IMG/VR virus record: IMGVR_UViG_3300043436_002545
Location: 1 to 28,855 of that record
Direction: 5' to 3' (one strand)
From: a virus
DNA: 28,855 nt
The notes beneath the pieces were generated by a model, which was not told the DNA's origin, did not search any database, and saw nothing but the letters and a program-made list of their open reading frames with translations. The translations under genes were made by a program, and so were the position numbers. Shown here piece by piece: positions 21,849 through 28,139 of the stretch. Every line of letters starts with the position of its first letter. The first letter of the stretch is position 1.

Positions 21849-23720
21849 ATGGAAAAAAAGAAAAAGGTAATCGAACTCGAAATTCTAGAAGACATGCCAA
21901 TGTCAGGAGTTTACGAGATAGCACTGGTGGATTCTCCGGCTATAGAATCTGGCTGGATGGCATTTAAATCACAGGAATTCGTTAAGCCTAGTTCAGGTGA
22001 ATCTGAAGACGAGTTTATCAGCAGATGTATGTCTGTCGTTGCCGGAGAAGAAGGCAAACCCCAGGATCAGGCATTAGCAATGTGCTATTCTATGTGGGAG
22101 CAAGGCTTCGGCATGGAGTTCCAAGAATCGTATGACGATTATCCAGAAGCTGCCAAAGAGAATGCGCAGCGTGCTTTAAATTGGGCAGAAGAAAATGGTT
22201 GGGGTGATTGCGGTACACCTATTGGTAAGGCAAGAGCTAACCAATTGGCTAAAGGAGAACCTATCTCCGAAGATACAATTGCAAGAATGGCTGCGTTCGA
22301 AAGACACAGACAAAATTCAGAAACACCGTATGGCGAAGGCTGCGGCAAACTGATGTGGGATGCTTGGGGAGGTTCAGAAGGTGTAGAATGGGCACAACGT
22401 AAGTTGTCTAGCATTCGCACAGAATTATCATACGACACCTCTGGCTTACCTGCTTATGTAGACGAGATCACAGAGGATAAAAACAAAAACAAGACAATGA
22501 AGTTCGAGGAAATCGATATCTTCGGTTACAAGACCAGATACTTCGATCTCTGCCCAGGAGCAGTTGCTACATTCAGACATTTGATGGAAATGAATCCTGA
22601 CATAGAAACTCAGGGTATGATCCGTTCAGCTGCTTTACAGGCTGATCGTGTTTTTGAAATCGAGTCTAATGTACTTCGGGATGGAATGGCTACAATGGAA
22701 GATCTAAGTGAGGCAACATTATTGGTAGACGATTTCATGGATTTGATGCACGAGATCGACGAAGAAGTAGGCATGACTCATGACGTTGGTTACATGATCG
22801 GTCACCTAGAAGTTATTGCTTCCTATCTGAAAGGTATGGAAGAGGAGTTTCAAGAAAGACCTATAGCTAGAATCCCGAAAGAGGAAAGAGGCAGAGAAGG
22901 ATCAGACAAGAATAAACCCGGCGACACTAAAACAAGCCGTGGTGGAATCGAAGTACCAGCAGACGTAGAATCTACGTTGAAGGACAAGATCAAAGAACAC
23001 AACGAAAAGAACCCACAGGAAAGCCAAAAGGCTGATCTGGGTATGCTGAAAGCTGTGTGGAGAAGAGGTGCTGGTGCATACTCTGTCGGAACACCCGGAC
23101 GTCGTGGTATGTCTAGGCCTCAATGGGCAATGGGTAGAGTAAATGCATTCTTGAAGATCCTATCTGGATCAAGCCCTTCCGATAAGGATTACAAACAAGA
23201 CAACGACTTACTTCCTAAAGGACATCCTAAGCATTCAGAGGAAAAAATGGCTTCATTTAAAATGATGTTTGCCGACGAGGATAAACAAATCGTGGTGGGT
23301 CCTGCTATGATTCCTGACATCGAGATTTTTAGAAAAGACAAAAAAACTAAAGAACCTTACTACGTCAAATTCACTGCAGAAACTATTGCTAAAATAGCGG
23401 AGAAGTTTATGCGTGAGAATCGCAACAACGAATCTAACGTTAACCACAACACAGAAGATCGAGCAGGATCTTATGTTATGGAATCTTGGATTGTAGAAAC
23501 CCCGGAGGATAAAGCAAACACAGTTTACAATCTAGACGTTCCTGTTGGAACCTGGGTAATTAAGATGCGTGTGCAAGATCCTAAAGTTTGGAAAATGGTC
23601 AAGGCCGGAGAACTCACGGGTTTTTCCATTGAGGGCGAGTTTATGACAAAAGAAGAATACGATAAATACATGGTCGATCGGGAGAAGTACGCTCAGATTA
23701 TGAGTTTGCTTCGTTCTTGA
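21849..23720 (+). CDS. Multidomain XkdF-like prohead protease
   Basis: 623 aa. The ends look like one XkdF-type head maturation protease: residues ~20-38 (GVYEIALVDSPAIESGW) and ~468-610, with VNHNTEDR (H533), MESWIVE and KAGELTGFSIEGEF. Between them are inserted units: a Cys-containing segment ~54-84 (EFISRCMSVV and QALAMCYSMW); ~98-188 with ALNWAEENGWGDCGTP and EGCGKLMWDAWGG; an acidic helical unit ~217-335; and ~397-460 with LGMLKAVWRRGAGAYS and PQWAMGRVNAFLKIL. The protease would process scaffold and capsid during head maturation, fitting its position ahead of scaffold and capsid genes. The roles of the inserted units are unknown. Confidence 0.65.
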   Translation: MEKKKKVIELEILEDMPMSGVYEIALVDSPAIESGWMAFKSQEFVKPSSGESEDEFISRCMSVVAGEEGKPQDQALAMCYSMWEQGFGMEFQESYDDYPEAAKENAQRALNWAEENGWGDCGTPIGKARANQLAKGEPISEDTIARMAAFERHRQNSETPYGEGCGKLMWDAWGGSEGVEWAQRKLSSIRTELSYDTSGLPAYVDEITEDKNKNKTMKFEEIDIFGYKTRYFDLCPGAVATFRHLMEMNPDIETQGMIRSAALQADRVFEIESNVLRDGMATMEDLSEATLLVDDFMDLMHEIDEEVGMTHDVGYMIGHLEVIASYLKGMEEEFQERPIARIPKEERGREGSDKNKPGDTKTSRGGIEVPADVESTLKDKIKEHNEKNPQESQKADLGMLKAVWRRGAGAYSVGTPGRRGMSRPQWAMGRVNAFLKILSGSSPSDKDYKQDNDLLPKGHPKHSEEKMASFKMMFADEDKQIVVGPAMIPDIEIFRKDKKTKEPYYVKFTAETIAKIAEKFMRENRNNESNVNHNTEDRAGSYVMESWIVETPEDKANTVYNLDVPVGTWVIKMRVQDPKVWKMVKAGELTGFSIEGEFMTKEEYDKYMVDREKYAQIMSLLRS

Positions 23721-23742
23721 ATTCGTGTTCATATTTTTTGTT

Positions 23743-23775
23743 AAAGCACCGGAGTGATGCCCGGTGCTTTTTTTT
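23743..23775 (+). terminator. Strong terminator after the protease gene, possibly bidirectional
   Basis: A perfect 10-bp stem, AAAGCACCGG (23743-23752) with CCGGTGCTTT (23761-23770), with an 8-nt loop and a run of T to 23775. It ends the protease transcript before the reverse-strand cassette. The reverse-strand gene stops at 23774, so the same hairpin may also end that transcript, though its T-run is poorer in that direction. Confidence 0.85.
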
Positions 23776-24061
23776 ATGCTTCTTCTTCTGCTTGTTCTTC
23801 TTTTAATCTTTCTACCATTATCCAAGTATAGGGGTATAAAAAACTAGTCCACATACTGCTTAGTTGTTCTTCCGTTTCGTTTAAATACATTTGGTATAAT
23901 TCCCTGTCTGCTCTTAACAGTTCGTCTAGCATTTTAACAATTACACCTCGAGACAAATCTTTTTTAACCTCATTATCTTCTTCTATGAAATATACTAAGG
24001 CAAAGTTGATTGCATTGCATAAATCATAAGGATCCATTTTGTTCTTTTTTCTTCTAGGCAT
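23774..24061 (-). CDS. Reverse cassette gene 4: helical hypothetical protein (95 aa)
   Basis: 95 aa, last gene of the reverse-strand cassette, starting 5 nt after the previous stop. A basic opening (MPRRKKNK) is followed by amphipathic helices (DPYDLCNAINFALVYFIEED) and a strongly acidic end (ERLKEEQAEEEA). It has no recognised domain or membrane segment. Its stop abuts the shared terminator hairpin. Confidence 0.65.
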   Translation of the reverse strand: MPRRKKNKMDPYDLCNAINFALVYFIEEDNEVKKDLSRGVIVKMLDELLRADRELYQMYLNETEEQLSSMWTSFLYPYTWIMVERLKEEQAEEEA

Positions 24062-24066
24062 GTTAT

Positions 24067-24402
24067 TTAGTCTAAAGATCCGTAGATGAACGAAGTACCG
24101 TTAAACTCGTCGTTTAATAAATGACCAAGTCTAGTTAGATGATAAATGTTGATGCACCAAATCAACGATAGAGCATGCGTGAATTCATTGCCTTCTTTTC
24201 GGAAATCAACCAATTCGTCTAATTGTTCAAACATCCAACTAGTTCCTTCCTTTTCGATTTCTTTTTCACAGTCGGAAACATAGCTTTCCATTCGTTGAAT
24301 TAATGGGTCTAAATCACATACGTCCTTTTCCAAAGTGATGCTTACCCCTTTGTAGAAAAATCCTGCCATGTGAAGGGGTTGGTTTAAAATGTTGTTTGTC
24401 AT
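24067..24402 (-). CDS. Reverse cassette gene 3: hypothetical protein (111 aa)
   Basis: 111 aa, helical, acidic. It begins MTNNILNQPL; gene 2 of the cassette also begins MTNN, and the bases around both starts are alike. It contains ALSLIWCINIYHLTRLGHLL, a hydrophobic helix. It is preceded by its own copy of the 66-bp promoter repeat (24410-24475), so it can be transcribed apart from the upstream genes. The function is unknown. Confidence 0.65.
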   Translation of the reverse strand: MTNNILNQPLHMAGFFYKGVSITLEKDVCDLDPLIQRMESYVSDCEKEIEKEGTSWMFEQLDELVDFRKEGNEFTHALSLIWCINIYHLTRLGHLLNDEFNGTSFIYGSLD

Positions 24403-24409
24403 ATTTTTA

Positions 24410-24475
24410 TTTTGTTATTAGTATGATACAAATGTAGATATACATAATGTAAAGAAAAAATGTAACTTAGAAAAT
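24410..24475 (-). promoter_or_regulatory. 66-bp promoter repeat, copy 1 (reverse strand)
   Basis: Identical over 66 bp to 25103-25168. On the minus strand it contains TACATTTG (24436-24429), a perfect TAnnTTTG box, then ATCATACTAATAAC, which also resembles the phage CATACTT element. The ATG of the gene at 24402 follows shortly after. A perfect duplicate before two transcription units strongly suggests a promoter or control region. Confidence 0.65.
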
Positions 24476-24478
24476 TTG

Positions 24479-24931
24479 TCAGTCTAATAAATGGAAAAAT
24501 CTGTCATCCGATTCTTGTAATTCGTAGTATGCTTCCACTTGTGCTTCACCCAAACAGTCAGGGTGATAGTTGAAAGCATACATGACAATACAAAGAGCAA
24601 CTAGTTCGGTAAAATTTAAACTGTATTTTTTACCGTCAGCATCTTGGCAAATGTAATTATTTTCTTTTAGCATTTTGTTAACGTCCCTTTTGGTCATTGA
24701 TATCAATGTGCTGTTCCTCCATTCTACAAAAGATTCGTCCATTATACCAATTAGAATAGTTTCCCAGGCCTTATCTGGGATGTGTTGCTTTAACAAGTTA
24801 ATTTGTTTTTCGGTTACCCAACTTTTCCAACTTTTCCAATTTCCCATAATCGATAAATCCTCTGCTGACGGGAATACGCTTAGCACTTTTTCTACTGCTG
24901 GATTTACTTGATCTGTCATGTTGTTTGTCAT
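24479..24931 (-). CDS. Reverse cassette gene 2: hypothetical protein (150 aa)
   Basis: 150 aa, helical and acidic. The start could be M1 (24931) or M5 (24919); M1 lies 1 nt after the previous stop, which favours it. Segments include SWVTEKQINLLKQHIPDKAW and SLNFTELVALCIVMYAFNYH. It is soluble with no recognised catalytic motif. It is co-transcribed with gene 1 from the upstream repeat promoter. The function is unknown. Confidence 0.65.
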   Translation of the reverse strand: MTNNMTDQVNPAVEKVLSVFPSAEDLSIMGNWKSWKSWVTEKQINLLKQHIPDKAWETILIGIMDESFVEWRNSTLISMTKRDVNKMLKENNYICQDADGKKYSLNFTELVALCIVMYAFNYHPDCLGEAQVEAYYELQESDDRFFHLLD

Positions 24932-24932
24932 A

Positions 24933-25100
24933 TTATTTAGTTTTAGATTTTTTACGTGCCATGCGATTTACCATATCGATACGAATACGTTCTTTAGTAA
25001 TGTAGTCTTTTTCATCTTCAGTCATTTTAACAAAGATGTTTAGCATTTTCATTGGTTCGTTACTGTCGATAAGCATTTGGATAATTTCTTGATTGTTCAT
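24933..25100 (-). CDS. Reverse cassette gene 1: small hypothetical protein (55 aa)
   Basis: The start at 25100 (MNNQEIIQML) is preferred. The upstream in-frame ATG at 25124 would put the promoter-like repeat inside the gene. The product is helical and ends in a basic tail (NRMARKKSKTK). It is the first gene of the reverse cassette, directly downstream of promoter repeat copy 2. Confidence 0.55.
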   Translation of the reverse strand: MNNQEIIQMLIDSNEPMKMLNIFVKMTEDEKDYITKERIRIDMVNRMARKKSKTK

Positions 25101-25102
25101 AT

Positions 25103-25168
25103 TTTTGTTATTAGTATGATACAAATGTAGATATACATAATGTAAAGAAAAAATGTAACTTAGAAAAT
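25103..25168 (-). promoter_or_regulatory. 66-bp promoter repeat, copy 2 (reverse strand)
   Basis: Identical to 24410-24475. The minus-strand TACATTTG box is at 25129-25122. It drives the first two genes of the reverse cassette. Its upstream edge touches the TGCCA box of the forward scaffold promoter, so the two promoters point away from each other with almost no space between. Confidence 0.65.
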
Positions 25169-25193
25169 GCCATCCCTCGTTACTAACATACTT
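25168..25193 (+). promoter_or_regulatory. Late-type promoter element before the scaffold gene
   Basis: TGCCA (25168-25172), 14 nt, CATACTT (25187-25193). Here the ATG is 21 nt downstream (25215) rather than 8, so this transcript would have a short leader. Confidence 0.55.
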
Positions 25194-25214
25194 CTATGTA
25201 AATAAGTTTAACCA

Positions 25215-25808
25215 ATGAACGTTTACAAAGAAAAACTAAACCTAATTAGAATTGCCTTAGGTATGGCTGTTAAGATGGTTAGTGCTAAATTGGAAGACGG
25301 TGTAACTGTAGTGGAAGCTGAAGCGTTTGAACCTGGCAAAGAGATATTCGTCGTATCTGAAAGCGGGGAGAAAGCAAAAGCACCAGAAGGAATACACACG
25401 ACCGAAGATGGTACTAAAGTAACAGTTGATGCTGAAGGTAAAATTGTTTCTGTGGAAGCTCCTAAAGCTGAAGTAGAAGTTGAAGCTAAAGTTCACGACA
25501 AGGACGAAGAAGAAATGGCGGAAGACAAAGTTCTTGATCCTGCTATGGTTGATGCAATGGCTAAAATTATCGAAGAGAAAATGAAATCTTACAAGATGGA
25601 AGTTTCTGACGTTATTGAAGCTATTGTAAAAGACGTAATAGACGTTAAAGAAGAAATGAGCCAGTGTATGGCACGTATCGAAAAAATGTCTAAGACTCCT
25701 GCCGACAAGAAAATTTCTACATTCAACACAGAAGTAAAAGAAGACAAGTTCGATGCTATTGAAGCTCGCATCGAGACCTTGAAAAATATCAGAGCTGGCA
25801 AAATCTAA
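25215..25808 (+). CDS. Putative scaffolding protein
   Basis: 197 aa, acidic and rich in Glu, Lys, Val and Ala. A middle stretch (SVEAPKAEVEVEAKVHDKDE) is low complexity, followed by helices (VDAMAKIIEEKMKSYKMEVS and VIDVKEEMSQCMARIEKM), the usual form of a phage scaffold: an acidic protein with a helical C-terminal part. It lies between the protease and the major capsid gene, the standard place. It would guide prohead assembly and then be removed. Identification is by position and composition. Confidence 0.6.
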   Translation: MNVYKEKLNLIRIALGMAVKMVSAKLEDGVTVVEAEAFEPGKEIFVVSESGEKAKAPEGIHTTEDGTKVTVDAEGKIVSVEAPKAEVEVEAKVHDKDEEEMAEDKVLDPAMVDAMAKIIEEKMKSYKMEVSDVIEAIVKDVIDVKEEMSQCMARIEKMSKTPADKKISTFNTEVKEDKFDAIEARIETLKNIRAGKI

Positions 25809-25833
25809 TCTAAAAAAAATAACTAAATAAACT

Positions 25834-26781
25834 ATGAGTTTTGATTTATCTGGCTTGTCGCCCTATACCGACCAGCTTTCTACCGACCTCATCAGCAAGG
25901 CATTGCTTAAGCCTCACACAGTACAGTACTTGACCATCATGGCAGGTAAAACTGCAGGTACTTCTGCAATCAACTTGTTGAATTCTAATCCGTACATCGT
26001 GGATGCTACCTGCGGATTTAACACTAACACCACAGGCCCAGGCGGGGCTACTGGTAACTCAACTGTATTCGATCAGATCGATTTGGTTGTGCAATCTAAA
26101 ATGCTAAAAGAACAATTGTGTGCGGAGGATTTAAGGACCTATTGGTTATCTAGCCAATTAAGCCCCTCGGCCTATGCGGAAAATGTACCATTTGAAGCGG
26201 CCATCGCACAAAATAAGGTAGACAACATCGCGGCCTATGTAGAGAACACTATCTGGCAAGGTGACGGTTCAAACTTAGATGGTTTGCTTGCACAAGCAAC
26301 TGTAACTAACGGTTGTATCGGTGGAACCGGTGCAGGTATCACTGTACCTTTGGTAGTTGCTAGTGCATTTGACACTATTTGGGCTATCATCAACAAGTTG
26401 TCTAACGCATTGAAGCAAGAGCGTGACTTGGTTATGTACATGTCTTTGACTAACTACCAAATCGCTGTCCAAGCAGTTATGGCTGAGGGCAATTCCTTGG
26501 TCCTTCAGTTTCCCCAGGTGAACAACACCACTGGTGATGCTCCTATGGCGTTCATCTTCCCAGGAACTAACGTAACCATCTTTGGTGCTCCTGGTTTGAA
26601 CAGCAACAGTTCTATCATCTTGGGCCCTAAGAAATTTATTTTCTTTGGTACAGGTTTGTTAGATGATGCTGATCGCTTCAAGTTCTACTACGATCCTTCA
26701 CAAGACGTTGTAAACTTCATGTCTAAATTCAGACTTGGAACTGCAGTATACGCTTCTCAGTTCGTATCAACAATCGCGTAA
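25834..26781 (+). CDS. Major capsid protein
   Basis: 315 aa. The N-terminal part has PYTDQLSTDLISKALLKPHT; the core includes FDQIDLVVQSKMLKEQLCAE and a long helix near IAAYVENTIWQGD, typical of HK97-like capsid proteins of Bacteroidota phages. The C-terminal segment GPKKFIFFGTGLLDDADRFK with FYYDPSQDVVNFM fits the P-domain and end of the family. Scaffold and protease genes lie upstream, and the tail tube lies downstream. A strong hairpin follows the gene. High expression is expected. No long N-terminal delta domain is present, in line with a separate scaffold gene. Confidence 0.75.
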   Translation: MSFDLSGLSPYTDQLSTDLISKALLKPHTVQYLTIMAGKTAGTSAINLLNSNPYIVDATCGFNTNTTGPGGATGNSTVFDQIDLVVQSKMLKEQLCAEDLRTYWLSSQLSPSAYAENVPFEAAIAQNKVDNIAAYVENTIWQGDGSNLDGLLAQATVTNGCIGGTGAGITVPLVVASAFDTIWAIINKLSNALKQERDLVMYMSLTNYQIAVQAVMAEGNSLVLQFPQVNNTTGDAPMAFIFPGTNVTIFGAPGLNSNSSIILGPKKFIFFGTGLLDDADRFKFYYDPSQDVVNFMSKFRLGTAVYASQFVSTIA

Positions 26782-26787
26782 TTAAAC

Positions 26788-26819
26788 GGGGCTTATGAGG
26801 CCTAGGCCTTGTAAGTCCC
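26788..26819. terminator. Long hairpin after the capsid gene, possible attenuator
   Basis: GGGGCTTATGAGGCC can pair with the GGCCTTGTAAGTCCC segment, with a few G-T wobble pairs, giving a stem of about 14-16 bp centred on CCTAGG. The T-run after it is short (CCCTTTATA), so termination may be partial. It could lower expression of the tail tube gene relative to capsid, or stabilise the capsid mRNA 3' end. Confidence 0.5.
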
Positions 26820-26852
26820 TTTATAAAAAACTAAAATAAGAAAAAAAACTAT

Positions 26853-27380
26853 ATGGCTTGTAATTTAACCGGAACTATAGCACTCGATTGCCTTGATTCG
26901 ATCTCTGGTATCAAAACCCTTTGGGTTGGTACCGACGTTGAAGTGGGAACAATCACAGCGGGTGCCACTGGCGGTATTACTAGCTTGGCAGGTGCTACTG
27001 GAGCTTTTTACCAGATCGAAGTAGCGAAAGATGTTGCATCGTTTACAGAGACTTTTAACGTGTCTCAAACTAACGGTACTGCATTCTTTAGTCAAGCAGT
27101 TGTAATCCCTATCCAGCATTTGTCTTCTGCAAAGCGTCAGCAAATTCAGTTGCTTACCTACAATCGTGCTTCTAGATGTGTTATCGAGGATAACAACGGA
27201 GATTATTGGTTGATCGGTGCAACTCGTGGATGTACTGTTACATCTGGATCGAGCATGACGGGGACCCTCGTGGGGGATATGTCAGGATACAATATCACTA
27301 TCACAGCGGATGAACCAGAAATGGCTTACCAAGTTTCTAGCTTGTCTGCTTTAACCGGTATCACGTTTGTAAACGTGTAA
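26853..27380 (+). CDS. Putative major tail tube protein
   Basis: 175 aa, almost all beta strands. The segment FNVSQTNGTAFFSQAVVIPI, then WLIGATRGCTVTSG and VGDMSGYNITITADEPE match the pattern LIGA.rGl...tG...GD..GY.it..g.E, which I associate with tail tube proteins of Bacteroidota phages. Size and high Gly/Thr content fit. It lies after the capsid gene and ends with a strong terminator. It contains two GATG turns. A distinct tail tube is needed with the tape measure present, and no better candidate exists in the window. Confidence 0.6.
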   Translation: MACNLTGTIALDCLDSISGIKTLWVGTDVEVGTITAGATGGITSLAGATGAFYQIEVAKDVASFTETFNVSQTNGTAFFSQAVVIPIQHLSSAKRQQIQLLTYNRASRCVIEDNNGDYWLIGATRGCTVTSGSSMTGTLVGDMSGYNITITADEPEMAYQVSSLSALTGITFVNV

Positions 27381-27403
27381 TACCCTAATCAATCACCAAA
27401 ATA

Positions 27404-27429
27404 GGCGTAAGGAAACTTACGCCTTTTTT
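27404..27429 (+). terminator. Rho-independent terminator after the tail tube gene
   Basis: Perfect 8-bp stem, GGCGTAAG (27404-27411) with CTTACGCC (27416-27423), with a GAAA tetraloop and six T (27424-27429). Confidence 0.9.
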
Positions 27430-27433
27430 GTTT

Positions 27434-27459
27434 TGCCACATTCTAAGTTTCACATACTT
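27434..27459 (+). promoter_or_regulatory. Late-type promoter element before the gene at 27468
   Basis: TGCCA (27434-27438), 14 nt, CATACTT (27453-27459), 8 nt, ATG at 27468. It follows directly on the strong terminator, a clean boundary between two transcription units. Confidence 0.6.
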
Positions 27460-27467
27460 CTTTTGGA

Positions 27468-28139
27468 ATGCTAAACTTAACTCCGCAAACTACCAACAAC
27501 CTAATCGTCTATGCCGATACGGTTACCGCTGGAGGAGCGACTGGCGCATATTTCACTATGCTGTTTACGAACGCTTACTCTAGGCAGACGTTTGCAGTTG
27601 TTCCTAATGTAGTAAGACGCAACGCACGTTTCATTGAATTTGAAATCGATCTGGTTAATTACAACCAGGCAGATGATCGTGCTAATGGTGAGATCTATTT
27701 GTATCCCGAGGGTAACTTCGACTACATGGTCTTTAACACTACCGTACCTACATTAGATGTTGGCAGCCAGTTTACCTGTGATACATGGGCTAATGATGAG
27801 GATTTCTGGAACTATTGGATCGACTTTTTTGGAGTTTGTTCAGGTACAGCAACTGAAATAGATCGTGGACAGGCATTCTTGTACGCTGATCTTGCTTGTG
27901 ATCGTGAGACAGAATTTGTTCCTTACATTTCTAACAACGAATTCTTACAATCAATTGTATACGTTGTTGGGATACCACAAGTCCAATTTCCTTGTACAGT
28001 AGTCGCTGGCTCCACATGGACTGTAACCGAAAATACCGTTACCTATTGTAATCCTATTACAATCGAGAATAACGCGAACCTAATAATAAACAACAACGTA
28101 TTTCTAAAACAAATTCTCTCAGATTATGTCCAATGCTAA
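27468..28139 (+). CDS. Virion structural protein, fibre-associated
   Basis: 223 aa, beta-rich. The first ~100 residues (NLTPQTTNNLIVYADTVT, then LYPEGNFDYMVFNTT) resemble a family found next to tail fibre genes in Bacteroidota phages. The C-terminal part is different, Asn-rich, ending in NANLIINNNVFLKQI. The gene starts a new transcription unit with a late-type promoter and overlaps the collagen-like fibre gene by 14 nt, so the two products are probably made and used together. It may anchor the fibre. Confidence 0.5.
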   Translation: MLNLTPQTTNNLIVYADTVTAGGATGAYFTMLFTNAYSRQTFAVVPNVVRRNARFIEFEIDLVNYNQADDRANGEIYLYPEGNFDYMVFNTTVPTLDVGSQFTCDTWANDEDFWNYWIDFFGVCSGTATEIDRGQAFLYADLACDRETEFVPYISNNEFLQSIVYVVGIPQVQFPCTVVAGSTWTVTENTVTYCNPITIENNANLIINNNVFLKQILSDYVQC

